From contig JAFTWA010000058.1 in assembly GCA_017465565.1 (NCBI GenBank), forward strand, positions 38,167-102,166: 64,000 nt of DNA, written 5' to 3'. Numbering within the stretch: the first letter of the stretch is position 1; every line of letters starts with the position of its first letter. Below the pieces are notes generated by a model. That model ran no database searches. It saw nothing but the letters and a program-made list of their open reading frames with translations, and was not told the DNA's origin. Positions 52,109 to 59,297 of this stretch are shown in pieces. The position numbers were made by a program, and so were the translations under genes. Source of the stretch: Tyzzerella sp. (GTDB taxonomy: Bacteria > Bacillota > Clostridia > Lachnospirales > Lachnospiraceae).

Positions 52109-52621
52109 ATGCCAAAAGTAGGTATTGTAATGGGAAGTGACTCGGACTTGAAGGTCATGGGTAAAGCAGCAGACATGCTGGAAAAATTCGGTATCGAGTA
52201 TGAAATGACAATCATTTCAGCACACCGTATGCCAGATGTATTTTTTGAGTATGCGAAATCAGCGGAATCAAAAGATTACAAGGTAATTATTGCAGGAGCA
52301 GGAATGGCAGCACATCTTCCAGGAATGTGCGCAGCAATTTTCCCAATGCCAGTCATTGGAGTTCCAATTTCAGGAAAGAATTTGGATGGTATGGATGCAG
52401 TTTATTCCATCTTACAAATGCCGCCTGGAATTCCAGTGGCAACAGTTGCAATTGATGGAGGAGTGAATGCGGCGATTTTGGCGGCTAGAATCCTTGCGAC
52501 ATCGAATCCAGAATTACTGGAAAAATTAAAAGCTTATTCTGTGGAAATGAAAGAAACAGTACAGGCGAAGGCAGACAAGTTGGACCAATTGGGATATAAA
52601 GAATACATGAAACAAATGTAG
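52109..52621 (+). CDS. purE: N5-carboxyaminoimidazole ribonucleotide mutase
   Basis: Rearranges N5-CAIR to CAIR in purine synthesis. The 170-residue protein has the conserved GSDSDLKVM (about 9-17), [13 protein letters not shown] (about 39-51) with the catalytic His, and [13 protein letters not shown] (about 65-77). This is the class I mutase size. It starts behind CCAAGGAGGAAAGAGAA and leads purE-purM-purN-purD. The partner purK is not in the window. Confidence 0.95.
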   Translation: MPKVGIVMGSDSDLKVMGKAADMLEKFGIEYEMTIISAHRMPDVFFEYAKSAESKDYKVIIAGAGMAAHLPGMCAAIFPMPVIGVPISGKNLDGMDAVYSILQMPPGIPVATVAIDGGVNAAILAARILATSNPELLEKLKAYSVEMKETVQAKADKLDQLGYKEYMKQM

Positions 52622-52641
52622 TTACTATCGGAGGAATGAAA

Positions 52642-53667
52642 ATGGATTATAAGAATGCGGGCGTAGATATTGAAGCTGGTTACAAATCAGTGGAGCTTAT
52701 GAAAAAACATGTACAGGCAACAATGAGACCAGAGGTACTTACTAACATTGGGGGATTTTCTGGTGCATTCTCTATGGAGAAATTTAAAGACATGGAAAAA
52801 CCTACTCTTGTGTCAGGAACAGACGGTGTAGGTACAAAATTAAAATTAGCATTTATTATGGACAAGCACGATACAATTGGTATCGACTGTGTTGCGATGT
52901 GTGTAAATGATATCGCATGTGCAGGTGGTGAGCCTCTGTTCTTCTTAGACTACATTGCTTGTGGCAAGAACGAACCTGAAAAAATCGCTACAATCGTAAG
53001 CGGCGTCGCAGAAGGATGTATCCAGTCTGGAGCAGCTCTTATCGGTGGTGAAACAGCAGAAATGCCGGGCTTCTACCCAGTAGATGAGTACGACCTTGCT
53101 GGGTTTGCAGTTGGTGTAGTAGATGAAAAGGATTTAATCACAGGTAAAGACTTAAAACCTGGAGATGTATTAATTGGTATGGCATCTTCCGGTGTACATA
53201 GTAACGGTTTCTCGTTAGTTCGAAAAGTGTTCTCGATGACAGAAGAATCATTAAGAAGAGAATACGATGCATTAGGATGCTCACTTGGGGAGGCGCTGCT
53301 TGCTCCAACAAAGATTTACGTAAAAGCATTGCGTACGATTAAAGAAGCAGGTGTTAAGATTAAAGCCTGCAGCCATATTACAGGTGGTGGTTTCTATGAA
53401 AATATTCCACGTATGTTATGTGATGGAACACACGCTGTAGTGAAGAAAGACAGTTACCCAATCCCACCAATTTTCAGAATGTTAGCAGTAGATGGCGACA
53501 TCGAAGAACATATGATGTACAACACATTCAACATGGGACTCGGTATGATTGTAGCAGTGGATGAAAAAGACGTTGAAGCTACGCTTGCAGCAATCAAAGA
53601 GGCAGGCGAAGACGGATATGTAGTGGGACATATCGAAGCAGGAGATAAAGGAGTTACTTTATGCTAA
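52642..53667 (+). CDS. purM: Phosphoribosylformylglycinamidine cyclo-ligase
   Basis: Closes the imidazole ring of AIR from FGAM and ATP. The 341-residue protein has [15 protein letters not shown] (about 56-70), [22 protein letters not shown] (about 88-109), [11 protein letters not shown] (about 135-145) and the late [13 protein letters not shown]. The start is set at 52642, eight bases after CGGAGG; an in-frame ATG at 52636 is too close to that site. Its end overlaps purN by seven bases. Confidence 0.96.
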   Translation: MDYKNAGVDIEAGYKSVELMKKHVQATMRPEVLTNIGGFSGAFSMEKFKDMEKPTLVSGTDGVGTKLKLAFIMDKHDTIGIDCVAMCVNDIACAGGEPLFFLDYIACGKNEPEKIATIVSGVAEGCIQSGAALIGGETAEMPGFYPVDEYDLAGFAVGVVDEKDLITGKDLKPGDVLIGMASSGVHSNGFSLVRKVFSMTEESLRREYDALGCSLGEALLAPTKIYVKALRTIKEAGVKIKACSHITGGGFYENIPRMLCDGTHAVVKKDSYPIPPIFRMLAVDGDIEEHMMYNTFNMGLGMIVAVDEKDVEATLAAIKEAGEDGYVVGHIEAGDKGVTLC

Positions 53668-54284
53668 GAGTTGTTGTATTGGTTTCCGGAGGCGGAACAA
53701 ATTTACAGGCAATTATAGATGCAGTTTCTTCTGGTACGATTACAAACACAGAAATCGTCGGTGTCATTAGCAATAACAAGAATGCGTATGCCTTGGAGCG
53801 TGCTGCAAAGCATGGCATCAAAAATGTATGTATTTCTCCAAAGGATTTTGCGAGCAGGGCAGAGTTTAACGAAGCTTTATTAGATACGGTAAATCAGTTT
53901 GAGGCAGATCTTCTTGTGCTTGCCGGTTTCTTAGTGGTGATTCCTGAGAAAATGATAGAGAGCTATCGCAATCGTATTATCAACATTCACCCATCCCTGA
54001 TTCCATCCTTCTGTGGAACTGGCTTTTATGGGCTAAAAGTGCATGAAGCTGCATTGGAAAAAGGCGTGAAAGTAGTTGGTGCGACTGTTCATTTCGTGGA
54101 TGAAGGGACAGACACAGGTGCAATTATTATGCAGAAAGCGGTAGGGGTGCAAAAGGGAGATACTCCGGAAATTCTGCAGCGCAGAGTCATGGAGCAGGCT
54201 GAGTGGATAATCCTGCCACAGGCGATTGATCTCATTGCAAATGATAAGCTAGAAATAATCGACGGCAAAGTGTGGATAAAATAG
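53661..54284 (+). CDS. purN: Phosphoribosylglycinamide formyltransferase (folate-dependent)
   Basis: Transfers a formyl group from 10-formyl-tetrahydrofolate to GAR. The 207-residue protein has [14 protein letters not shown] (about 8-21), the catalytic [10 protein letters not shown] (N and H near 107-109) and [13 protein letters not shown] (about 135-147) with the catalytic Asp. Its start lies within the end of purM, so the two are translationally coupled. Confidence 0.96.
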   Translation: MLRVVVLVSGGGTNLQAIIDAVSSGTITNTEIVGVISNNKNAYALERAAKHGIKNVCISPKDFASRAEFNEALLDTVNQFEADLLVLAGFLVVIPEKMIESYRNRIINIHPSLIPSFCGTGFYGLKVHEAALEKGVKVVGATVHFVDEGTDTGAIIMQKAVGVQKGDTPEILQRRVMEQAEWIILPQAIDLIANDKLEIIDGKVWIK

Positions 54285-54294
54285 GAGGATTCTG

Positions 54295-55566
54295 ATGAAG
54301 GTATTAATTGTTGGAAGCGGCGGAAGAGAACATGCAATCGCATGGAAAGTAGCCCAAAGCGAAAAAGTAGATAAGATTTATTGCGCACCAGGAAACGCAG
54401 GCTGCGCGGAATATGCAGAATGCGTGAATATCGGTGCAATGGAATTTGAAAAGCTCGTTGCTTTTGCAAAGGAAGAGAAAATAGACCTTACGGTAATTGG
54501 TATGGACGACCCATTAGTTGGCGGAGTGGTAGATGCATTTGAAGAAGCAGGCCTTCGTGTGTTTGGTCCTCGCAAAAACGCAGCTATCTTAGAAGGCTCA
54601 AAAGCATTCTCAAAAGATTTGATGAAAAAATACAACATTCCAACAGCTGCATACGAGAATTTCGATAATGCAGAGGAAGCACTCGCTTACTTAGAAACAG
54701 CAAAAATACCAATCGTATTAAAGGCTGACGGACTTGCGCTTGGAAAAGGCGTGTTAATCTGTAATACATTAGAAGAGGCAAAAGAAGGCGTACAGTCTAT
54801 TATGTTAGATAAACAATTCGGCAGTGCTGGAAACCGTATGGTTATTGAAGAATTCATGACAGGACGCGAAGTTTCTGTATTGTCTTTCGTGGATGGAACA
54901 ACCATCAAAACAATGACATCTGCTCAGGACCACAAGCGTGCGAAGGATGGAGACCAGGGCCTTAACACTGGCGGTATGGGTACATTCAGCCCAAGTCCAT
55001 TCTACACAAAAGAAGTAGATGAATTCTGCCAGAAATATATTTACCAGCCAACCGTAGATGCTATGAAGGCAGAAGGCAGAGAGTTCAAGGGAATCATCTT
55101 CTTCGGTCTCATGCTCACAGCAGATGGTCCAAGAGTATTAGAATACAATGCTCGTTTTGGTGACCCGGAAACTCAGGTTGTGTTACCACGTATGAAGAGC
55201 GATATTGTAGAGGTATTCGAAGCTTGTATCGATGGAACACTTGATAAAGTAGATTTGGAATTCGAAGACAACGCAGCAGTTTGTGTAGTGTTGGCTTCAG
55301 ACGGATATCCTTTAAAATATGAAAAAGGATTTGAGATTACAGGACTTGATGAATTCAATAAACACGATGGCTACTATTGCTTCCATGCAGGAACAAAGTT
55401 TGATGACGACAAAATCGTGACAAACGGTGGACGTGTACTTGGGGTAACTGCCAAAGGGAAAGACCTTAAAGAAGCAAGAGCAAATGCTTACGCAGCAACA
55501 GAGTGGGTGAGCTTTGCAAACAAATACAAGAGAAACGATATCGGGAAAGCGATAGACGAAGCGTAA
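54295..55566 (+). CDS. purD: Phosphoribosylamine--glycine ligase
   Basis: Joins glycine to phosphoribosylamine with ATP to make GAR. The 423-residue ATP-grasp enzyme has the N-terminal GSGGREHAIAWK (about 7-18), the GRIP/ATP-grasp elements KADGLALGKGVLIC (about 143-156) and NTGGMGTFSPSPFYT (about 223-237), and NARFGDPETQVVLPRM (about 285-300). It starts behind ATAGGAGGATTCTG and ends the operon at a strong terminator. The purD substrate comes from PurF, which is not in the window. Confidence 0.97.
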   Translation: MKVLIVGSGGREHAIAWKVAQSEKVDKIYCAPGNAGCAEYAECVNIGAMEFEKLVAFAKEEKIDLTVIGMDDPLVGGVVDAFEEAGLRVFGPRKNAAILEGSKAFSKDLMKKYNIPTAAYENFDNAEEALAYLETAKIPIVLKADGLALGKGVLICNTLEEAKEGVQSIMLDKQFGSAGNRMVIEEFMTGREVSVLSFVDGTTIKTMTSAQDHKRAKDGDQGLNTGGMGTFSPSPFYTKEVDEFCQKYIYQPTVDAMKAEGREFKGIIFFGLMLTADGPRVLEYNARFGDPETQVVLPRMKSDIVEVFEACIDGTLDKVDLEFEDNAAVCVVLASDGYPLKYEKGFEITGLDEFNKHDGYYCFHAGTKFDDDKIVTNGGRVLGVTAKGKDLKEARANAYAATEWVSFANKYKRNDIGKAIDEA

Positions 55567-55573
55567 AAATGAA

Positions 55574-55613
55574 GGCTTAGATTATGTGTGCATAATCTAA
55601 GCTTTATTTTTTG
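55574..55613 (+). terminator. Rho-independent terminator after purD
   Basis: GCTTAGATTATG, loop TGTG, CATAATCTAAGC, then TTTATTTTTT. The stem is a perfect 12 pairs. The rest of 55614-55850 is AT-rich and shows no gene or strong structure. Confidence 0.93.
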
Positions 55614-55850
55614 TAGGTTTATTCGATTGTCGAAGTTTTAGCCCGCTTTTTAAAAGCTGATTTTCCTTATACGGAAAAACTTGCTCAAAAATGACAGTTT
55701 TTTGTGAATTTGCTGTAAGTTTTAAATGACTTATTTTCTATAATGAAAAAAACACCTCAAAAACAGTGAAAATCCATGAAAAACGAGATAAAATTTTACA
55801 TGGAGTAATAAAAATATTGTATATGGAAAATGTTGAAATTTCTCTTGCAA

Positions 55851-56474
55851 TTACTCGTCAGTTGATTTCTCGTTATTATGAATTATAATGCCAGTGGTGT
55901 ATTTGTCCTTTAAAATATTGTCGCGAACATATTCTAAATTCACATTAATAGGTTCTTTGGTTATGAATCCATATTGTACGAAGCTGGTAAATGATACGTT
56001 TTCAATTGATTTCAAACAGGTTGGACACTTTGCTTTCGATACTTCAAAATGTATACTTGGGGCTCTTCGCTCGTATTCCAATAGTAAATCACCATCACGT
56101 CGTTTTTCATCTGAAACATCATACAAATTAGTAATATATTCAGAACACTTTTTGCAGTATCCAACCTGCAAGACACTTCCGTATTCTCTATAATGTGAAT
56201 TAAATACAGCATCATTGGTCAGGTGGAGCCTATCATTCGTAAGAATGACAGGCTGTTTTAATAAAGTGGCATATGCCCATAAAACGTAACGGTTACCAGA
56301 TTCTGAACTTTCTGTTTGGGAATAATGAATGCTTATTTCAATATCAGCATCTGAGCTGCTACTATTTTCCAGAGGGACATTGCCACCGAAAGCGTTGCGT
56401 TTTCCGTAGAAGTTTGCGGTAGTAATGTTATCGAATGCGAGCATACTGTCTAACATAGTATCTGACAACTTCAT
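55851..56474 (-). CDS. Hypothetical protein with a zinc-ribbon-like Cys pattern
   Basis: A 207-residue protein of unknown function. Cys residues in GYCKKCSEYI (about 105-114) and KAKCPTCLKS (about 148-157) form two CxxC pairs about 40 residues apart, fitting a structural zinc site. The N-terminal 80 residues are Ser/Asp-rich (ENSSSSDADIEISIHYSQTESSESGNR parts). No membrane helix is seen. Its ATG at 56474 overlaps the last codons of a truncated sigma-factor gene upstream, with a poor ribosome site, so expression would depend on read-through from that remnant. It could be a passenger in a degraded locus. Confidence 0.6.
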   Translation of the reverse strand: MKLSDTMLDSMLAFDNITTANFYGKRNAFGGNVPLENSSSSDADIEISIHYSQTESSESGNRYVLWAYATLLKQPVILTNDRLHLTNDAVFNSHYREYGSVLQVGYCKKCSEYITNLYDVSDEKRRDGDLLLEYERRAPSIHFEVSKAKCPTCLKSIENVSFTSFVQYGFITKEPINVNLEYVRDNILKDKYTTGIIIHNNEKSTDE

Positions 56475-56701
56475 ATATGGTTGCGGCTCCTATCGGCATC
56501 ACCTGGACACTCAGTCTCCTCAATTTTTTCAATATTTTCTGCAATTTTTACAAATGCATGGTGAACTGCGTCTTCTGCATCCTGTTCGTTGTGTAAAATA
56601 TTATTTGCAACATAGAACATGAGCCCTTTGTACTCATTGTAAAGCTTCTCGAACTTTGATTGATCATCTGATGAATCAATCATCAGCATGTAAATTAACA
56701 T
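56471..56701 (-). pseudogene. Truncated ECF-type sigma factor (region 2 only)
   Basis: The first ~62 residues read as the start of an RNA-polymerase sigma factor: FEKLYNEYKGLMFYVANNILHNEQDAEDAVHHAFVKIAENIEKI is region 2.1-2.2 with the DAEDAVHHAF core-binding motif. The frame then changes to an unrelated ending GDADRSRNHI and stops; regions 2.4 and 4, which bind the promoter, are missing. A good ribosome site (ACGGAGGAGAAT) is kept. The remainder has been replaced by the adjoining hypothetical gene, so this looks like a deletion or recombination scar. A short protein might still bind polymerase, but sigma function is unlikely. Confidence 0.78.
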
Positions 56702-56838
56702 ATTCTCCTCCGTAATCCGACCCTATAGTAGTTACTTTGTCATATTAACTTGGAAAAGTCAACGAATTTGTGCATTGGCAAAGTATGTTTTGGTGAAAAA
56801 GGTGCAAACTCTAAGAAAACAAAGCAGAGGCTTTTTTC

Positions 56839-57666
56839 ATGAAGACAAGATTAAAAAAGCGCGTATTATGGATTGTGGTTAGTTTCATAATAGCGTTTGC
56901 TCTTATTATAATACTTCAAAAATTTTTCGCACATTGTGAGGGGTTTTTCACGCCTGATTATCCGCAAGCAGATTTGTCAGAGGAATCGGATTATGAGTTG
57001 ATTTTTCTGCAGACTGGCCTGGGGAGAAGTGCGGCAGATAAATTAATTACACAAGGAGAGTTTCAAGTCATTCTGGATATACAGGACACATTCTTTCGTT
57101 CGGCAGATGTAGAATGTGTTTCTTTGCTGGGGTGGTTTACAAGGGAAGACAGGATAGAGGGGAAAGTAGCTATACCGCTTGTGGATTTGCAGCCAGGAGA
57201 TATTATTTTGACATTATCAACTCATAGCCTTGGGTGGCGACATGGACACGCAGGGTTAGTTTTAGATGAGGACTCAGTTTTGGAGTGTGTTACTTTGGGA
57301 AAGGATTCGGTTATTGTGGATGCAAGTCACTGGAATACCTATTCTAATTTTGCAGTTCTACGTGTAAAACAGAGTGATGAAGAGTTGCGAGAGGAAGTTG
57401 CTTTTTATGCAAAAGAGAATTTGTGTGGAATTCCTTACCACTTGTCATCTGGTTTTATTGGTGAAAAAGCGCCAGAGTTAGACGCACCGCAATTTGGAAT
57501 GCATTGCTCGTATCTTGTGTGGTACGCATGGAATCACTTTGGGTATGATTTGGATTCCGATGGTGGAAGGTTGGTTACGTCATATGATTTGTTACATTCA
57601 GGTTATTTGGAGGTCGTCCAGATTTATGGTATGGATCCACGGGTGTTTATTTTGGATGGTAATTAA
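56839..57666 (+). CDS. Membrane-anchored permuted NlpC/P60-like (YiiX-type) protein
   Basis: A 275-residue protein with a basic start and one hydrophobic helix (about 9-26), so probably anchored with the rest outside. Residues about 115-260 resemble permuted papain-fold NlpC/P60 proteins of the YiiX/YebB group: LQPGDIILTLSTH, then the catalytic-type His in RHGHAGLVLDED (about 134-145), and a late Cys in HCSYLVWYAWNHFGYD (about 223-238). Such enzymes cut peptide or amide bonds, in some cases in the cell wall or lipids. The ribosome site is weak. It is divergent from the sigma-factor remnant. Confidence 0.75.
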   Translation: MKTRLKKRVLWIVVSFIIAFALIIILQKFFAHCEGFFTPDYPQADLSEESDYELIFLQTGLGRSAADKLITQGEFQVILDIQDTFFRSADVECVSLLGWFTREDRIEGKVAIPLVDLQPGDIILTLSTHSLGWRHGHAGLVLDEDSVLECVTLGKDSVIVDASHWNTYSNFAVLRVKQSDEELREEVAFYAKENLCGIPYHLSSGFIGEKAPELDAPQFGMHCSYLVWYAWNHFGYDLDSDGGRLVTSYDLLHSGYLEVVQIYGMDPRVFILDGN

Positions 57667-57746
57667 AGGAAGGTTGTGATAAAATAAAAGTATAGATAAA
57701 CGGAGTGGACATAGTTATGGTAAGTAACAGGGGAGGTGTACGGGCA

Positions 57747-58076
57747 ATGTTAAATTTTAATGATGAGTTTCAATACCTTAGAAAGCAAATGGGGTTGGAT
57801 AGAAAAAAAGTACAGGTGTCTGATGAGAAAGTGAAAGAATTGGAACAACTTAGACGAGAAGGAAAGCAGATGCCAGAAGGATTCAGTTGGCATATGGAAG
57901 GTGGAAAGTATATTTATCACGAGACAGTGCCAAATGAAGTCGGTTTTGAAGATAAGATTGAATATTTAATGATGAAACAGCTCTCATGCATCAATATAAT
58001 TAAGAACTGTGTTGTTTTTATTACTGTTATTGTAGCGGTGGCAGCGAGCATTTTTATTCTTCCGCTTTTCTTTTAA
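57747..58076 (+). CDS. Small C-terminally anchored membrane protein
   Basis: A 109-residue protein. Residues about 1-75 are soluble and charged (MGLDRKKVQVSDEKVKELEQLRREGK, MPEGFSWHMEGGKYIYHE), and the last ~24 residues are a hydrophobic tail (VVFITVIVAVAASIFILPLFF), typical of a tail-anchored protein facing the cytoplasm. The start is set at 57747, eight bases after GGGGAGGTG; earlier in-frame starts at 57705 and 57717 have no site. I do not recognise a family. A probable terminator follows. Confidence 0.7.
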   Translation: MLNFNDEFQYLRKQMGLDRKKVQVSDEKVKELEQLRREGKQMPEGFSWHMEGGKYIYHETVPNEVGFEDKIEYLMMKQLSCINIIKNCVVFITVIVAVAASIFILPLFF

Positions 58077-58089
58077 TAGAAAATTTATT

Positions 58090-58122
58090 GCAATGAGCGT
58101 CATGGATTGTGGCGCTTTTGTT
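58090..58122 (+). terminator. Probable terminator after the tail-anchored protein
   Basis: AGCGTCAT...GTGGCGCT with G-U pairs, followed by TTTTGTTTTG. The 296-base gap 58077-58372 otherwise holds the conserved element and the higBA promoter. Confidence 0.6.
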
Positions 58123-58179
58123 TTGAAAAATTTTATGGTTGGATTGAAAATTCTGCAAAAGTATGTTAATGTAAAAGAA

Positions 58180-58242
58180 AATTTCAAACATTCAAATATC
58201 AAATCTAAATTCTTATGGCACTTCGCCAATAATTCAACGCTA
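58180..58242. repeat. Conserved upstream element, copy 2 (before higBA)
   Basis: TCTAAATTCTTATGGCACTT and the following CGCCAATAATTCAACG (58204-58239) match copy 1 at 23146-23182, and TTTCAAACATTC just before matches CTTCAAGCATTC there. The foldback TGGCACTTCGCCA keeps its TGGC/GCCA arms while the loop differs. It sits about 85 bases before the promoter. Confidence 0.65.
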
Positions 58243-58324
58243 AAAAACATGATGTGTAAGAGTAAATTCTAGTTTGGATAGAACTTAAGATTTCGTATTA
58301 CGAAAGCGGAATAGTAAATTAACA

Positions 58325-58353
58325 TTGACAATATGGCATATATGCCATATAAT
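58325..58353 (+). promoter_or_regulatory. higBA promoter with perfect palindromic operator
   Basis: TTGACA (58325-58330), 17 bases, TATAAT (58348-58353). The palindrome ATATGGCATATATGCCATAT (58331-58350) fills the spacer and enters the -10, the arrangement expected for repression by the HigA-type antitoxin. Confidence 0.85.
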
Positions 58354-58372
58354 AGACAAAGGAGAGATAGTT

Positions 58373-58573
58373 ATAAAATTTGAAGTAATATTTTATGAGA
58401 AGGAAAATGGAAAAAAACCAGTTGAGGAGTTTGTTGGAAAACAAGAGCCTAAGATGCAGGCTAAAATAATTGGATTATTAGATGTATTGAAAGAAAAAGA
58501 AATAATATAGTTAAACGACGTAGAAAAGATTATATTGAAAGGATGAATGATCATGAAAACTTTAGAAGAATTT
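58373..58573 (+). pseudogene. higB: HigB-type toxin with internal deletion
   Basis: The frame from 58373 reads KFEVIFYEKENGKKPVEEF... to LLDVLKEKEII and stops at 58510. This is the start of a RelE/HigB (Gp49-like) toxin, normally about 110 residues. In another frame from 58510, VKRRRKDYIERMNDHENF is the family's typical C-terminal end running into the antitoxin start. The middle, with the RNA-cleaving residues, is gone and the frame is shifted. The expected initiation codon is ATA (58373-58375) rather than ATG. The toxin is therefore almost certainly dead. Confidence 0.8.
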
Positions 58574-58840
58574 AAGCAGGAATTGATGAAGAATCCAGAA
58601 TTCGTGAAAGAATACGAAGCAATTCAGCCAGAAATGGATATTATTCGTGCATTGATTGATGCCAGAATCTCTCAAAACCTTACCCAAAAGGAATTGGCTG
58701 AACGTACAGGGATTAATCAGGCCGATATCAGCAAACTGGAAAATGGAACAAGAAATCCATCCGTAAGACTATTACAACGTCTGGCAGCAGGTATGGATAT
58801 GAATCTGAAGATTGAGTTCATTCCAAAGCAAAAAGTATAG
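58553..58840 (+). CDS. higA: HigA/XRE-family antitoxin
   Basis: A 95-residue protein with an XRE helix-turn-helix (about 46-80: SQNLTQKELAERTGINQADISKLENGTRNPS), preceded by a helical toxin-binding region (LEEFKQELMKNPEFVKEYEAIQPEMDIIRAL). The ATG at 58553, ten bases after GAAAGG, is preferred to one two codons earlier. In the normal arrangement its start overlaps the toxin's end, as the remnant here shows. The domain and the palindromic operator are intact, so it may survive as an orphan repressor, perhaps protecting against related toxins. Confidence 0.9.
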   Translation: MKTLEEFKQELMKNPEFVKEYEAIQPEMDIIRALIDARISQNLTQKELAERTGINQADISKLENGTRNPSVRLLQRLAAGMDMNLKIEFIPKQKV

Positions 58841-58850
58841 TGAGTATATA

Positions 58851-58889
58851 TAGACAAATCTGTGTGAGATGTTATAATATCCATATAAC
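58851..58889 (+). promoter_or_regulatory. Promoter and operator of the gntR-clpC operon
   Basis: TAGACA (58851-58856), 16 bases, TATAAT (58873-58878) with a TG just upstream. GTTATA-N7-TATAAC (58871-58889) overlaps the -10 and is a good candidate for autorepression by the GntR protein. Confidence 0.7.
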
Positions 58890-58912
58890 AAAACATAAGA
58901 AAAGGTGAGATT

Positions 58913-59281
58913 ATGTTAATTAAAATTGATTTTAACAGTGACGAGGCAATCTACATGCAGCTCCGCAATCAGATTATTATGGGGATTGCAACTTCCATGT
59001 TACATGAAGGGGATTCGCTCCCATCCGTAAGACAGATGGCGGATAATATTGGTATCAACATGCATACTGTTAATAAGGCGTATGCGGTCCTTCGCGAAGA
59101 GGGAATTATCCAGCTCGACCGAAGACGCGGGGCAGTGATTGCAATTGATATGAATAAATTGCAGGCTTTAGAGGATATGAAATATCAGCTTCGTCATGTT
59201 CTTGCGAAAGGCAGATGTAAAAATATTACGAAAGAGGATGTCTACGCCCTGGTAGACGAGATTTTTGAAGAATATTGCTAA
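58913..59281 (+). CDS. GntR-family regulator of the YtrA type
   Basis: A 122-residue regulator with an N-terminal GntR winged helix (about 10-75: SDEAIYMQLRNQIIMGI, SLPSVRQMADNIGINMHTVNKAYAVLREEGII) and only a short helical tail, the layout of the YtrA subfamily. It starts behind AAAAGGTGAGATT and precedes clpC by 16 bases. In Bacillus the clpC operon is led by ctsR-mcsA-mcsB; here this GntR gene takes that place, so it may regulate clpC. An inverted repeat over its own promoter supports autoregulation. Confidence 0.9.
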   Translation: MLIKIDFNSDEAIYMQLRNQIIMGIATSMLHEGDSLPSVRQMADNIGINMHTVNKAYAVLREEGIIQLDRRRGAVIAIDMNKLQALEDMKYQLRHVLAKGRCKNITKEDVYALVDEIFEEYC

Positions 59282-59297
59282 ATTTAGGAGGACATAG

